Shown: positions 24,457-33,118 of the stretch, piece by piece
Position numbering within the stretch: position 1 is the first letter of the stretch
Layout: each line of letters begins with the position of its first letter
Assembly (NCBI RefSeq): GCF_000427685.1
Contig: NZ_KE386573.1
Coordinates: 2,526,938 to 2,590,937 of the forward strand
Direction: 5' to 3'
DNA: 64,000 nt
Source of the DNA: Haloplanus natans DSM 17983
Lineage (GTDB): Archaea; Halobacteriota; Halobacteria; Halobacteriales; Haloferacaceae
Position numbers and translations under genes: made by a program
Notes under the pieces: generated by a model
What the model was told of the DNA's origin: nothing
Databases searched by the model: none
The model's input: the letters and a program-made list of their open reading frames with translations, nothing else

Positions 24457-25185
24457 ATGCGTGATCATGAAGACTACCTGAGGGAGGAAAGGAAGCCTGT
24501 AGAGCCGAGGAAAGAGGACTTGAGCAATCTTCCAAGTGCTGCCGAAGAGCGTGCCGAGATCGAGAGGCAACATCAGGAAGAGTTGAGGAGAAAACAACGA
24601 CGTATGATGGAAGACAGGCAGAGGCAGCTTGATGCCTTAGCTGCGGAAGAAAAACTCCGGATGATGGACCAGCCAGATCCTCTTCAACGATCTGGGAAAT
24701 CAGTCGCTGCCAAATATACGTTGCCAGCGTTAAAGAAATGCGTTGACACCGGGCTTTCCACTACCTGCAAGAACTGTGGTGCAAAACCGTTCTCCGAAGG
24801 CCCTCATCACACCTGTTCCAGGGAGGAGAAGGTACTGAGACTCAGTACTGACTTGGCGCATAAGTACAGCTGCGGGGAATGCAACGCCCAGCCGTTCGTC
24901 CCCGGCGTTCATCACCGAAGAGATTGTTCTCGCAGGCTCAAGAAGAAAGTCAAAGATGTGGTTGAGAACCGTGATTACTCCACGCCCTGCAAGTACTGTG
25001 GCGTGAAGCCGTTTTCTCAGGGACCGCATCACGACAGTGATTGTGATCGGAAGTGGAGCTACGTTGCCTACTCAACGAAACTCGCTCATATGTACAACTG
25101 TGCCGAGTGTGATGCGAGGCCTTTCGTCGCCGGCCCGCACCACAAGGATTCTTGCAGCCGGCATTTCTACAGTACTGTCTTCTGA
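24457..25185 (+). CDS. Zinc-knuckle repeat protein with charged helical N-terminus, 242 aa
   Basis: Residues about 1-85 are a charged helix (Glu/Arg-rich, coiled-coil-like). Residues about 100-235 hold four repeats of the C-x2-C ... PFxxGxHH-x3-C type, alternating PFSEGPHH, PFVPGVHH, PFSQGPHH and PFVAGPHH, as in the shorter paralogue at 5728-6171. ATG 24457 is chosen because the bases before it read as promoter, not protein. Confidence 0.75.
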   Translation: MRDHEDYLREERKPVEPRKEDLSNLPSAAEERAEIERQHQEELRRKQRRMMEDRQRQLDALAAEEKLRMMDQPDPLQRSGKSVAAKYTLPALKKCVDTGLSTTCKNCGAKPFSEGPHHTCSREEKVLRLSTDLAHKYSCGECNAQPFVPGVHHRRDCSRRLKKKVKDVVENRDYSTPCKYCGVKPFSQGPHHDSDCDRKWSYVAYSTKLAHMYNCAECDARPFVAGPHHKDSCSRHFYSTVF

Positions 25186-25261
25186 ACTGGGTCAAGGGGT
25201 GAGGCCCTGCATTTGTTTTTTAAGCAGTATTTCCTCAACCTGTTCCTGTGGTGATCACACC

Positions 25262-26263
25262 ATCGCAAATGAAGACAGATACCGGTTCTCAGATTTAGAT
25301 GGACTTTATCAAATCGCTGAAGATGAAATGCCAAGCGTCGCCCGGTTCGACGTCCTTGCTTCACATCCTGAGAAGGAAAGCCTGGACTCGGTCCCTTGGA
25401 GAGATGCACTATACACTGACGAGGACGAACCGCAATTGGCCGGCGAGGTCAGTAGCGGAGACGACTACTACAACATCATACAGTACGGCGATATCCTCGA
25501 GGCAATCGGCCAAGGTATCGAGGCCAGGGACGAGGATATCCAACCGGAAGGAGAAGTCGCCTTGTCCAATACGCGGCATAAGATGACTGCCCGGATTGGC
25601 ATGGGTCAAACAGTCGAAGCAGCACCAGGCGACCGCATCAACCTAGATCTACGTGCTCGTTCAGGGCACTCGGGTTACCACGGCTTGAAGTTCGATGTCG
25701 GTGCGATGCGAGAGATCTGCAGTAACGGGATGATGGCATTCGTCGCAGATCAAAGCTACGAGCAAACCCACAGTGAACAGTTCCAGCCAGGCCTTGCATA
25801 CCATGCTGTTGACGCTGTCGTTGACGGAGTAGATACGGTCGAAAGGAGGTTGGAGCAGGCTCAGGAACGAGAGCTGCGGAATCAGGATGAGGCACTTCTC
25901 ATTTTGCAGGATATCGGTATCGACCGTTACCTGGAAGATCCGACTCCGGACTTGCTGACTGCGTTGAACGAAGAGGTCGAAGACCCTGACAACCCTTCCT
26001 TGTACGAGACTTTCAACGCCGCAACCTACGCACTGACACACCTCTCCGAAGACAGGCCTCAGTACCAGTTGGACGATGGCTACGAGCAGGCCGCTCAGCT
26101 TCTTGAGTACGGTGAAGGGATTCCGCATCCAGACATTCTCGGTGAGGACGCGGTTCGCCGCAGATCAAACCAGTTGATCGAGGATCCAGAAGCTGAGGAG
26201 TACTGGGAAGGCGAAAGAGAATCTCTCCGTGACTTGATGGAGTATCACGAGGTCGAAGCCTGA
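25262..26263 (+). CDS. DUF932 (phage/plasmid) protein, about 333 aa, apparent ATC start
   Basis: GYHGLKFDVGAMREICSNGM in the middle is the signature of DUF932, a family of phage and plasmid genomes near replication or recombination genes; its biochemistry is unknown. A TATA-like TTTTTTAAG at 25216 and GGTGATC at 25250 place the start at ATC 25262. The frame is open further upstream, but into the neighbouring gene. The first ATG (about 25330) would remove part of the conserved start. Confidence 0.7.
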   Translation: MANEDRYRFSDLDGLYQIAEDEMPSVARFDVLASHPEKESLDSVPWRDALYTDEDEPQLAGEVSSGDDYYNIIQYGDILEAIGQGIEARDEDIQPEGEVALSNTRHKMTARIGMGQTVEAAPGDRINLDLRARSGHSGYHGLKFDVGAMREICSNGMMAFVADQSYEQTHSEQFQPGLAYHAVDAVVDGVDTVERRLEQAQERELRNQDEALLILQDIGIDRYLEDPTPDLLTALNEEVEDPDNPSLYETFNAATYALTHLSEDRPQYQLDDGYEQAAQLLEYGEGIPHPDILGEDAVRRRSNQLIEDPEAEEYWEGERESLRDLMEYHEVEA

Positions 26264-26604
26264 AAGGTGGTGTAGAGATCCAAGAGGAACTCGAAGAGGA
26301 GTCTCTGTTAGAGGATGAGTTCGGACGATCTATCGAAGAGCAGTTGCAGGATAACATCGCCTACAACTTCTGGGTTGACCGCGACCTCCACAGTATACAC
26401 GAGGAATACGTTTCAGACGGGTATCTACAGGATGGCGACGAGGAGTTGCCGTTCGGCATCCATGTCACCTACGAGGATGGAGGACCTCAATTCAGGATTG
26501 AGGAACCGTACATCGCTCCTTGGCACCGGGACAAGGCTATCGAGTTACTTGATGAAGGTTACGAGGCTTTGGTCAACTGGCCCGAAAAACGAGATGAATT
26601 ATAA
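26260..26604 (+). CDS. Hypothetical acidic protein, 114 aa, apparent CTG start
   Basis: CTG overlaps the DUF932 stop as CTGA. The first canonical start, TTG 26344, would drop 28 codons that are coding-like (Glu-rich helix). Downstream half is beta-rich with Trp and Tyr. Function unknown. Confidence 0.5.
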   Translation: MKGGVEIQEELEEESLLEDEFGRSIEEQLQDNIAYNFWVDRDLHSIHEEYVSDGYLQDGDEELPFGIHVTYEDGGPQFRIEEPYIAPWHRDKAIELLDEGYEALVNWPEKRDEL

Positions 26605-26666
26605 CATTTCTAATATAATAGTGTAGTAGAAGAGTTGAGTCCTCAATCAAAAGAAAACTGCGAGAC

Positions 26667-26828
26667 TTGATCGACCGCATCGAAGAGAAACACGTCTGCC
26701 AGATCTGCGGCACTGAGTATGGTGACGAACGGGAAGCGCTCAGTTGTGCAGACTCTTGCCTAGATTTCTCTTACCGCTACATTCGTTCGGATAGGTACAG
26801 ACACCAGTCCCGTCAAGTCATTTTATAA
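26667..26828 (+). CDS. Zinc-finger-like miniprotein, 53 aa
   Basis: TTG start (upstream near-cognate starts also possible). CQIC near residue 11 and a C-x3-C later (CADSC) form a likely zinc site; the tail is Arg/Tyr-rich. Ends on the TATA box of the next gene. Confidence 0.5.
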   Translation: MIDRIEEKHVCQICGTEYGDEREALSCADSCLDFSYRYIRSDRYRHQSRQVIL

Positions 26829-26831
26829 GTA
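26821..26831 (+). promoter_or_regulatory. TATA box of the secreted-protein pair
   Basis: TTTTATAAGTA lies about 30 bases before ATG 26859, matching a nearly leaderless transcript. It overlaps the stop codon of the upstream gene. Confidence 0.6.
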
Positions 26832-26858
26832 GTATTACCTCATTCAGAAATAGTTCCT

Positions 26859-27866
26859 ATGAAGCTTCCTTCCTTGAAGCAATCAGCTGCAGCAACCGGA
26901 ATCGCAGGCCTCGTACTACTACTTTTCCTGATCGGGCCTTCCGTACTCTCCGTTGCTCAAGACAGCCGCAAACAATCCATCTCGTTCTACCACTTAACTG
27001 ACGACGCAGGATCTACACAGGCACTTCACCAGAATTTGAAGGATACATACCCGGGAACGTTCAGTGATGTAGCGAAACTCGGGAAGTACCGTTTCGACCT
27101 TTCTATGCGTGGACTGACTTCCGGTGGTGACGGATGCTTCCTCGTACCGAAAGTCAAGAAAAACGGAGTCGAAATAGACCAGTTCAATCTCCAAGACAAC
27201 AAGATCACGAGTTACAGTGGATGGGCTGACAAGGACGGGACAGGCCGAGTTGAGAAAACCTACGGCGATTACAAGGCCTCATTCGGTAACACTCTCTACA
27301 TGGATGAATCGGTTTACTACGGTACTTACTACGGTGTTCAAAGCTGTGAAGGCGCATTCAACAAATACGAAATGGAGATTCCTTGGAACAAGATCTCCGT
27401 CGAAACTAATACTCCGAAAAAATCCCAGGCTGATAACCCGGTTGCCTTGACCTACACGTTCCATAACCAGTGGAAACCGATGGAAGCAGATCTCGAAGCC
27501 GAGGTCTGCATCGGAAACGGGCTGTGCAAAACAGTACGGAAGGAAAACGTCTCAGTTCCTGTCGGTACTTCAGCCAGCACGATCAGTCTAACTCCGAACG
27601 CTACCGGAGAACTGAAGACAGACTTTGGAGGTTCAATCGCTTTGGATATGGAGCATCTCAGAGTTGAAGGCCTCAGCGTCGACTGTGACAACGACGGCAG
27701 CAACGAGCGCCCTTCCAAATGCTCCAGCATAGAAATCGGAGAAATCCAAGGCTCAGACGTTGTCAAACTAAGGGAGAAGCAGCTAGGCCTGGCACAGCAA
27801 ATCCAGCTCAGACTTGCTAAACTCTATACAGGGATTATCGACGGGTTTCCCTTCGTCGGAGCGTGA
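26859..27866 (+). CDS. Exported protein with N-terminal anchor, 335 aa
   Basis: Residues about 13-35 are a strong hydrophobic helix (IAGLVLLLFLIGPSVLSVA), then an exported, Thr/Ser-rich beta domain with paired cysteines (about residues 86, 153, 218, 225, 275 and 287) and a helical C-terminus. Possibly a surface or virion protein. Followed eight bases later by a second exported protein. Confidence 0.65.
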   Translation: MKLPSLKQSAAATGIAGLVLLLFLIGPSVLSVAQDSRKQSISFYHLTDDAGSTQALHQNLKDTYPGTFSDVAKLGKYRFDLSMRGLTSGGDGCFLVPKVKKNGVEIDQFNLQDNKITSYSGWADKDGTGRVEKTYGDYKASFGNTLYMDESVYYGTYYGVQSCEGAFNKYEMEIPWNKISVETNTPKKSQADNPVALTYTFHNQWKPMEADLEAEVCIGNGLCKTVRKENVSVPVGTSASTISLTPNATGELKTDFGGSIALDMEHLRVEGLSVDCDNDGSNERPSKCSSIEIGEIQGSDVVKLREKQLGLAQQIQLRLAKLYTGIIDGFPFVGA

Positions 27867-27873
27867 ATCAACA

Positions 27874-28272
27874 ATGAACTCGAAAACTAAGACTACGGTA
27901 CTTCTATCAGCATTTCTGCTGGCAGTTTCAACTGCCGCAGCTGCAACTCCTACCGGCCCTGAAACAGGACCATCCGAGGTACCTGGTGACAGACCTGAAC
28001 AATTTCCGGGTAACGTGACTCCTAAGAATCAGACCGGCCCATTCTCGATGATACCTGGCATAGGCAACCGTACTCTGCCGTCGATGCCAGAGCTTCCGGA
28101 CCCTGCCTCTGCTGTAGTAAAGTCGGTTACTGGCACTATTGACGATGCTTTTAATTCTGTAACTGGCTTCGCTGGCGGGATTGGTTCCTTCCTATCTGAG
28201 AATCTGCCTGTTATCGGCGGAGCTGAAAAACAAACGCAGCCGGTGAATGGCACTAACTCGACAAGGAGGTGA
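27874..28272 (+). CDS. Secreted Pro/Gly-rich protein, 132 aa
   Basis: ATG 27874 opens a clear signal peptide (TTVLLSAFLLAVSTAAAA), then a Pro/Gly/Thr-rich chain and a hydrophobic glycine-rich helix near residue 80-105 (ITDAFNS/GFAGGIG region). The upstream extension of the frame is ignored since it lies in the previous gene. Likely exported together with its neighbour. Confidence 0.7.
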   Translation: MNSKTKTTVLLSAFLLAVSTAAAATPTGPETGPSEVPGDRPEQFPGNVTPKNQTGPFSMIPGIGNRTLPSMPELPDPASAVVKSVTGTIDDAFNSVTGFAGGIGSFLSENLPVIGGAEKQTQPVNGTNSTRR

Positions 28273-28281
28273 GAATCAGCA

Positions 28282-28662
28282 GTTAGTATAGAGCGGGATT
28301 CTGCGGCGTATGCTTTCGACAGGATTGAACATTACCAGGACCTGTTCGGTGTGGACGATGAGCAAATGGGTGTACTGTTGGATCCTTGGTACCGAGAGTT
28401 TGAGGATATCGCCAATAATGAGAGACTTTCCGAAGGAGAGGAGCACTGGGAACTCTTGGTCTATGCTACTAACAGTGAGTGGTTGAGAGATCCTGAGATG
28501 GATGCTACCGCTAACATGACTTTGACGATGGATTATCCGGAGATGGATGCGGAAGAGTTTCTGGGCGTGGTCTATCCAGCTGCAGTAGAAATGTTTGAGG
28601 AAGAGTACGGTGGAGAAGTTGATTTCCTCGGTTACCCAGAGGTGCCAGACGAATACCTCTAA
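28282..28662 (+). CDS. Hypothetical acidic protein, 126 aa, apparent GTT start
   Basis: Paralogue of the next gene: RIEHYQ ... LLDPWY aligns with HIEHFR ... MVDPVY, and both end in acidic helices. The aligned start of that paralogue is TTG AGT; here it is GTT AGT, nine bases after GGTGA in the otherwise intact junction GGTGAGAATCAGCAGTTAGT. Either GTT initiates or the start has mutated; GTG 28351 would remove the conserved N-terminus. Confidence 0.6.
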   Translation, partial: VSIERDSAAYAFDRIEHYQDLFGVDDEQMGVLLDPWYREFEDIANNERLSEGEEHWELLVYATNSEWLRDPEMDATANMTLTMDYPEMDAEEFLGVVYPAAVEMFEEEYGGEVDFLGYPEVPDEYL

Positions 28663-28715
28663 CTGGGTAGAGAGTTGAACGAGGTTGTTGCTGGAAAAAG
28701 GGAGGTTGTACTGGA

Positions 28716-29087
28716 TTGAGTTTTGATGAACGACACAAGGGAGAGATCTCGAATCACATCGAGCATTTCCGGATGAGTCACAGCCTTGACTACGATGATC
28801 TGGCGATAATGGTCGATCCTGTCTACCTGAAAGGGGACAGAACTGAGCAATATCTCCCGCAAGACGAGTACTGGGAGGTCACAATCTACGCATCCAACAA
28901 GGAGTGGCTACAAGATACTGAGAAAGGCGAGCACCAGGATAGAGTTGTCCAGTACACGTTTGAAGAAACCGGCAAGGAGGAGTTTCTCGAGGAGGTTTAC
29001 CCGGATATCGTTGAAACATTCGAGGAGAAGTACCGTGACAGGGTTGGACGGCTTTTGCTCCCTGACGAACCAGAATACAGTCTCTAA
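28716..29087 (+). CDS. Hypothetical acidic protein, 123 aa (paralogue of 28282-28662)
   Basis: TTG start after GGGAGGTTGTACTGGA. Shares the EYWEVTIYAS and EEFLEEVYP-type blocks with the gene before it, so the two arose by tandem duplication. Function unknown. Confidence 0.65.
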   Translation: MSFDERHKGEISNHIEHFRMSHSLDYDDLAIMVDPVYLKGDRTEQYLPQDEYWEVTIYASNKEWLQDTEKGEHQDRVVQYTFEETGKEEFLEEVYPDIVETFEEKYRDRVGRLLLPDEPEYSL

Positions 29088-29092
29088 CAGGT

Positions 29093-29527
29093 CTATGCGG
29101 TTTTGACGTTTTCTAACGCGGTCAAGGCTTGCTGGTAGACCTCGGAATCACGGGGCCAGTCTATCTGCATGATGATTGCGCCTTTCGGCATGTCCGTCCA
29201 GGACATGTACTCATCCAAGATTTCCTTGGAAGATGCATCGTCCTCCATGCACGGCCTGATTTCGTCGACGGCGAGGCCTACACTGCTGGTATAGATATCG
29301 ACGTAGTCTTGTTCGGCATCTGGATCTCGGACCTCTCTTTGGAAGTGGCCTATCCGTGCTTCTTCCGCGAGTTCGTCAAGGACCTGTTTGAGTTCTTTTT
29401 TAGAAAGATCGAGATTGGTTCCTTGCTGGAGGGTGTACTGCCAGTTGTCCATTTTCCGCTTGCTTCTGGGGTCGAGAACGATTTTGAGGACTTGTTCTTT
29501 GTCTTGTTCTGTAACTGTTTTCTCCAT
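29093..29527 (-). CDS. Hypothetical helical protein, 144 aa
   Basis: Leftward, convergent with the tandem pair. ATG 29527 begins MEKTVTEQDKEQ; upstream residues are not needed. Acidic with helix-rich N-terminal half and an RNA/DNA-independent look; no motif recognised. Confidence 0.6.
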   Translation of the reverse strand: MEKTVTEQDKEQVLKIVLDPRSKRKMDNWQYTLQQGTNLDLSKKELKQVLDELAEEARIGHFQREVRDPDAEQDYVDIYTSSVGLAVDEIRPCMEDDASSKEILDEYMSWTDMPKGAIIMQIDWPRDSEVYQQALTALENVKTA

Positions 29528-29571
29528 GGCTTCGCTGGATATCACAACACATTGTTTATTCTTATAGCTGA

Positions 29572-30471
29572 TCAGAAGTCGTCGAATCCGGCCTGAATAC
29601 TATCGTCTTCCTTGTCGACGTCTTCTAGATCTTCTTGCTTCATGTCGTCGCGGTGGTCTGGGATGTGTAGTTTCCCGGCGTCAGGACTCTGTTCGTTCCT
29701 GTAGATTTCGGTGTCTCCCAAGGCCTTGAAGAACCTGTGAGCGTCCATATCGTACGTGTTCTCCAGATGCTCGACGTCGCTGGTTGCCGCCCAGCTGACT
29801 GTCCTCAAGTTGCTGTAGTCGTCGACAAGAAGTTCGGCCAGGGATTCGTCGACGCCGTCAACCCGAGAAAGTTCCTCGACAAAGTGATCTTCAGCCAGTT
29901 CGTCGACTTGGAAACTGTCGTAAACCTCCTCGCTACCCCGGTCAAGTATGTGGATCTTGTCCAAGATCTTCGTACCAGTGATTTCGTTGTGGCCTCGTAC
30001 TGTAGGCTCCAATTGGTACTTCTCCAGTGCGTTTTCCGGAGCCAGTTCCAAGTAGTCAGGCCGATAGTCTACGAAGACATCGTTCTCGTCCTCTGCCTCT
30101 GTTTCGAGGATATCAGCTACCGCGTTGAACGGTGCTCTGAACGGGAGGACGTACTCCCCGTCGTCCAATTGGATGCTTCCCTCTAAGGCCTCGTTCAACT
30201 CGGGGTTGTACTCTGGATCAGTGACCGAGTGAAAGTCGTGGCTTGGAATTTCTCCTTCGATTTTCCAGGGCCTCTGGTATGTGTATTCTCTCAGTGCTTG
30301 TTCTGGGTCACCGTGGTCCAGCCTCCACCGGTCATCCTCTACGTACCTGTCTTCGCTGCTGTTGTAGCTGGCCAGGATTACTTCTGCGTGCTCCGGCGTG
30401 TATCGAGCGAAATGAGTATGCCCAGCTGCGGCATCGACGCCGATAAACTGGTACTCTGCGCCATCTACCAA
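29572..30471 (-). CDS. Protein with HhH motif, 299 aa
   Basis: Residues about 205-245 (VDGVDESLAELLVDDYSNLR then TSDVEHLENTYDM) form a helix-hairpin-helix pair of the type found in DNA repair and replication proteins. The N-terminal 200 residues are acidic and unassigned. Same motif as in the gene at 23707-24315. Start codon GTG/TTG at 30471. Confidence 0.6.
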   Translation of the reverse strand: MVDGAEYQFIGVDAAAGHTHFARYTPEHAEVILASYNSSEDRYVEDDRWRLDHGDPEQALREYTYQRPWKIEGEIPSHDFHSVTDPEYNPELNEALEGSIQLDDGEYVLPFRAPFNAVADILETEAEDENDVFVDYRPDYLELAPENALEKYQLEPTVRGHNEITGTKILDKIHILDRGSEEVYDSFQVDELAEDHFVEELSRVDGVDESLAELLVDDYSNLRTVSWAATSDVEHLENTYDMDAHRFFKALGDTEIYRNEQSPDAGKLHIPDHRDDMKQEDLEDVDKEDDSIQAGFDDF

Positions 30472-30559
30472 AATCTCTGATGGGGGTTCTGCTACATCGT
30501 CGATTGGTGAGTCACCACAAGAAGAGAACCGTGAAAACTACTTTTAAAACATTTAGTCC

Positions 30560-30862
30560 TCAGAAGGCGTCTCTCATGCCGTCTTGCATCCCCACGTCGT
30601 CGGGTTTACCGTGGAGATCGATGCTTTCCATCCGGTCGACGAACTCCGTCAACATCGCGTGAATCCTCTCTACCTCTTCAGGGCTGGCAGCGGAGGCCTC
30701 TCCTTCGATCTCGTTGAGTTCCTGCTTCAGCTCCAGCTTCTCCTTCTCAGATTCCTCTACCTCTTCCTCGAGGAACTCGATTTGATCGTGCAGCTGATCG
30801 ATGTATGCCTTCAGTTCTTCTTTGGAATCGAACTCGTCAGGGATTTCGGGTGCGGTGGTCAT
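30560..30862 (-). CDS. Coiled-coil protein, 100 aa (tandem copy)
   Basis: ATG start four bases inside the stop of the upstream copy. The first 50 residues are nearly identical in pattern to those of 30859-31209 (IPDEF ... YIDQLHDQIEFLEEE), then they diverge. A heptad-rich coiled coil; likely forms homo- or hetero-oligomers with its twin. Confidence 0.65.
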   Translation of the reverse strand: MTTAPEIPDEFDSKEELKAYIDQLHDQIEFLEEEVEESEKEKLELKQELNEIEGEASAASPEEVERIHAMLTEFVDRMESIDLHGKPDDVGMQDGMRDAF

Positions 30863-31209
30863 GAGTAGTCATTTCCGGTGATGTCGCTGACGGTGTCTGC
30901 CACGGAACCGTTGAGGTTTCCTCGATTGCTGAGGTCGATATCGTCGATTTTCTTTTCTAACCTGTTGATGGTGGCTTCGATTTGCCCCAAGTCGTGTTTT
31001 GCGTTGTAGTCCAGATAGTCCTCAACCGTCTGAAGTCGTTCTTTTTTGCCCTGGATCTCGTCAAGCTCTTGCTCCAGTTCCAGCTTGTTTTTCTCTGATT
31101 TCTCAAGTTCCTCTTCCAGAAATTCGATTTGGTCGTGTAGTTGGTCGATGTACTGTTTGAGCTCTTCCTCTGAATTGAACTCGTCGGGGATGTCGGGTAC
31201 TTCAGTCAC
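30859..31209 (-). CDS. Coiled-coil protein, 116 aa (tandem copy)
   Basis: First gene of the leftward coiled-coil pair. Shares DQLHDQIEFLEEE and the following charged heptads with its twin; C-terminal 50 residues are unique. Start near 31209 faces the third small-protein operon promoter divergently. Confidence 0.65.
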   Translation of the reverse strand: MTEVPDIPDEFNSEEELKQYIDQLHDQIEFLEEELEKSEKNKLELEQELDEIQGKKERLQTVEDYLDYNAKHDLGQIEATINRLEKKIDDIDLSNRGNLNGSVADTVSDITGNDYS

Positions 31210-31309
31210 TGCTGGCCTCCTACTGGCCTCCTGTGTTTCTGGGGACTTCTAATTTAGGGATATTCATAATTCGGTGTTGGCTGCTTTATTCTTTGGCTCC
31301 GACACAAGG

Positions 31310-31318
31310 TATAAAAAA
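31310..31318 (+). promoter_or_regulatory. TATA box of the third operon
   Basis: TATAAAAAA in GGTATAAAAAAG, the same 12 bases as at 244-255. Here a short leader AAGGTGATATGAA precedes the apparent ATC start at 31353, so this transcript carries a ribosome binding site. Confidence 0.75.
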
Positions 31319-31352
31319 GATGTTTTCGGATAGGTATGTAAGGTGATATGAA

Positions 31353-31670
31353 ATCGAGAATCCTTATTCAAAACACGATAGCTACAGCGTCCCAGAGATA
31401 ACCGAAATAGACAAAGCTTTTCTCAACCCTAAAACAGTCCAGATCCTGATCTCGCTGACTGGTGGCACCAGTTACGCAAACGAGATCTCAACAACGGTGG
31501 ACTGCACCTACTCCCACACGGTACGGATACTGCAGAAACTGGAGGAAAACGGCCTGGTAGAAGGCGAGAAAGAAGGCCGGAAAAAGAACTATAAATTGAC
31601 CGATGAAGGCCAGGAACGAGCCGAGGCCTTAGTCAACTTCCTCGAAGCAGGAGGTGAGAATCAGTCGTGA
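31353..31670 (+). CDS. Winged-helix transcription regulator, 105 aa, apparent ATC start
   Basis: Residues 30-95 (ILISLTGGTSYANEISTT then YSHTVRILQKLEENGLVEGE and KNYKLTDEGQERAE) form a MarR/PadR-type winged helix with recognition helix and wing. There is no ATG, GTG or TTG between the upstream stop and the domain. ATC 31353, after AAGGTGAT, gives a sensible N-terminus. First gene of the third operon, so probably its regulator. Ends GGENQS. Confidence 0.7.
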   Translation: MENPYSKHDSYSVPEITEIDKAFLNPKTVQILISLTGGTSYANEISTTVDCTYSHTVRILQKLEENGLVEGEKEGRKKNYKLTDEGQERAEALVNFLEAGGENQS

Positions 31671-31915
31671 GTAAATGGACTGTAGTAGACAAGGAGGAGC
31701 TGAATGAGTATCGAGAATACATCTTTGTCGGAGGAGAGTTATTTGGTGTGACCGTTGGAGCTCTTACAATAGCAATCCTTGATACAAATAGACCGGCAGC
31801 ATTCTTGGGTGTCTTCTCTCTTGTAGTTCTCATCGGGATCTGGTACCTGTATAGGAATGAGTTCTCCAGTATCAGGAAGGCCTTAGAAGACGCCAAAGAG
31901 GGTGAGAATCAGTAG
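31667..31915 (+). CDS. Two-helix membrane protein, 82 aa
   Basis: GTG start (GTGA). Hydrophobic segments at about residues 19-38 and 42-60, short charged ends, tail KEGENQ. Function unknown. Confidence 0.6.
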   Translation: MSKWTVVDKEELNEYREYIFVGGELFGVTVGALTIAILDTNRPAAFLGVFSLVVLIGIWYLYRNEFSSIRKALEDAKEGENQ

Positions 31916-32424
31916 TGGCGGAGACACGGATTCACTATCTTGGTTGGGGCCAGGAGAATATGGCTGTCGAGGAGGATCCGGGGATGGGTCCTGCTTCGGA
32001 GCTGTTCCACAAAATCTCGGTCGAATCTGTTCTCGACGAAGACGAGAAACCGCCACAGGCATTCACAGAGGAACGGTTTGACGAACTGTACGACGAAGTC
32101 ACGGTTCTCGACGGCGAGTACTTCGAGGGGGATTTAGAGGATATCTGGCAGGGCTTCCAGCACAACGACTTCCCCAGTATGGACGAGTTCCTGGAGGCCA
32201 GGTACTGCGAAAACTGCGACAGCTACATCGAAGGCAGTGATGAGGCCTTGACCCACGCCGTCCAGAACCACGGATACAATACTGAGGAAGAGTTCGGTGA
32301 ACCGGAGTATATCCACGGCATCCGCTCTATGAGTGTAGGCGACGTAGTCCAGATGGACGATGTGTATCATCAGGCCCGGAACATCGGCTTCCAGGAAATC
32401 TCCATAGGAGGTGAGAGCCAGTAG
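31915..32424 (+). CDS. Acidic protein with C2H2-like finger, 169 aa
   Basis: GTG in TAGTG. YCENCDSYIEGSDEALTHAV followed by QNH gives C-x2-C-x12-H-x4-H near residue 100. Acidic elsewhere; ends GGESQ. Confidence 0.6.
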   Translation: MAETRIHYLGWGQENMAVEEDPGMGPASELFHKISVESVLDEDEKPPQAFTEERFDELYDEVTVLDGEYFEGDLEDIWQGFQHNDFPSMDEFLEARYCENCDSYIEGSDEALTHAVQNHGYNTEEEFGEPEYIHGIRSMSVGDVVQMDDVYHQARNIGFQEISIGGESQ

Positions 32425-32780
32425 TGGAGGAGGGACTGTTAGAGAAGTATCGTGAGAAACTGTACGCTTGGATTGACGAACACATCTTGCTCATAGGGCT
32501 TCTCACATCTGCGATCTCGTATGGTCTGATTGGAAATTTCATCGTCCACACGAGATCCTGGTTGACGAATCCTTTGAAGCTAACAGGCGGAATTGTCGGA
32601 GTGTTCTTCGGTTTTTATGATACGATGCTGTGTATCCGTGGTATCCATCTGGAAACTGACTCTGGCGAAGAATATAGCCTTGTTCAAGAGATCGCCACTG
32701 CGGTACTATTGCTCCCAGTGTACTTTGTTTGGGTGCCAGTACATCTGTTCAAAGATATGGTCAGAGGTGAGAGCCAGTAG
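32424..32780 (+). CDS. Membrane protein, 118 aa
   Basis: GTG start. Hydrophobic stretches at about residues 20-38, 51-68 and 90-107 predict three helices. Ends RGESQ. No family recognised. Confidence 0.6.
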   Translation: MEEGLLEKYREKLYAWIDEHILLIGLLTSAISYGLIGNFIVHTRSWLTNPLKLTGGIVGVFFGFYDTMLCIRGIHLETDSGEEYSLVQEIATAVLLLPVYFVWVPVHLFKDMVRGESQ

Positions 32781-33118
32781 TGGCGAGTGAAGAGCTGTAT
32801 GATGATATCTTCGAGGAGACCTACCAGCGTGCCACGCCAGGCCTCGAAGAAATCGAGGACGACGGTACGGAGTACCCGGACGATGTCAACGTTCCCTACC
32901 TGCATTTCCTTGATGGCGACGAACTGGAGGAAGTGATCGAAGACTACTGTGACCAGTACGATGTCCCAAGCCACGAGGAGAGGCAGGTAAAACGCAACGT
33001 GGTCCTCGGTAAAAGCCCGTCCACCAGCTTAGATAACGTGGACAGAGCACGGGAAGACGCAGGCCTCAAACCCGTTTCAGAAATGCTCGAAGAAGACGGA
33101 GGTGGAAGCCAGCAGTGA
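32780..33118 (+). CDS. Hypothetical acidic protein, 112 aa
   Basis: GTG start. Helical, Asp/Glu-rich, no cysteine pattern; ends GGGSQQ, the junction tail. Confidence 0.6.
   Translation: MASEELYDDIFEETYQRATPGLEEIEDDGTEYPDDVNVPYLHFLDGDELEEVIEDYCDQYDVPSHEERQVKRNVVLGKSPSTSLDNVDRAREDAGLKPVSEMLEEDGGGSQQ

Noticed and set aside
30570-31210. Possible CRISPR-like or tandem DNA repeat over the coiled-coil genes
   Set aside because: The repetition is two paralogous genes, not short regularly spaced repeats. No CRISPR array was seen anywhere.
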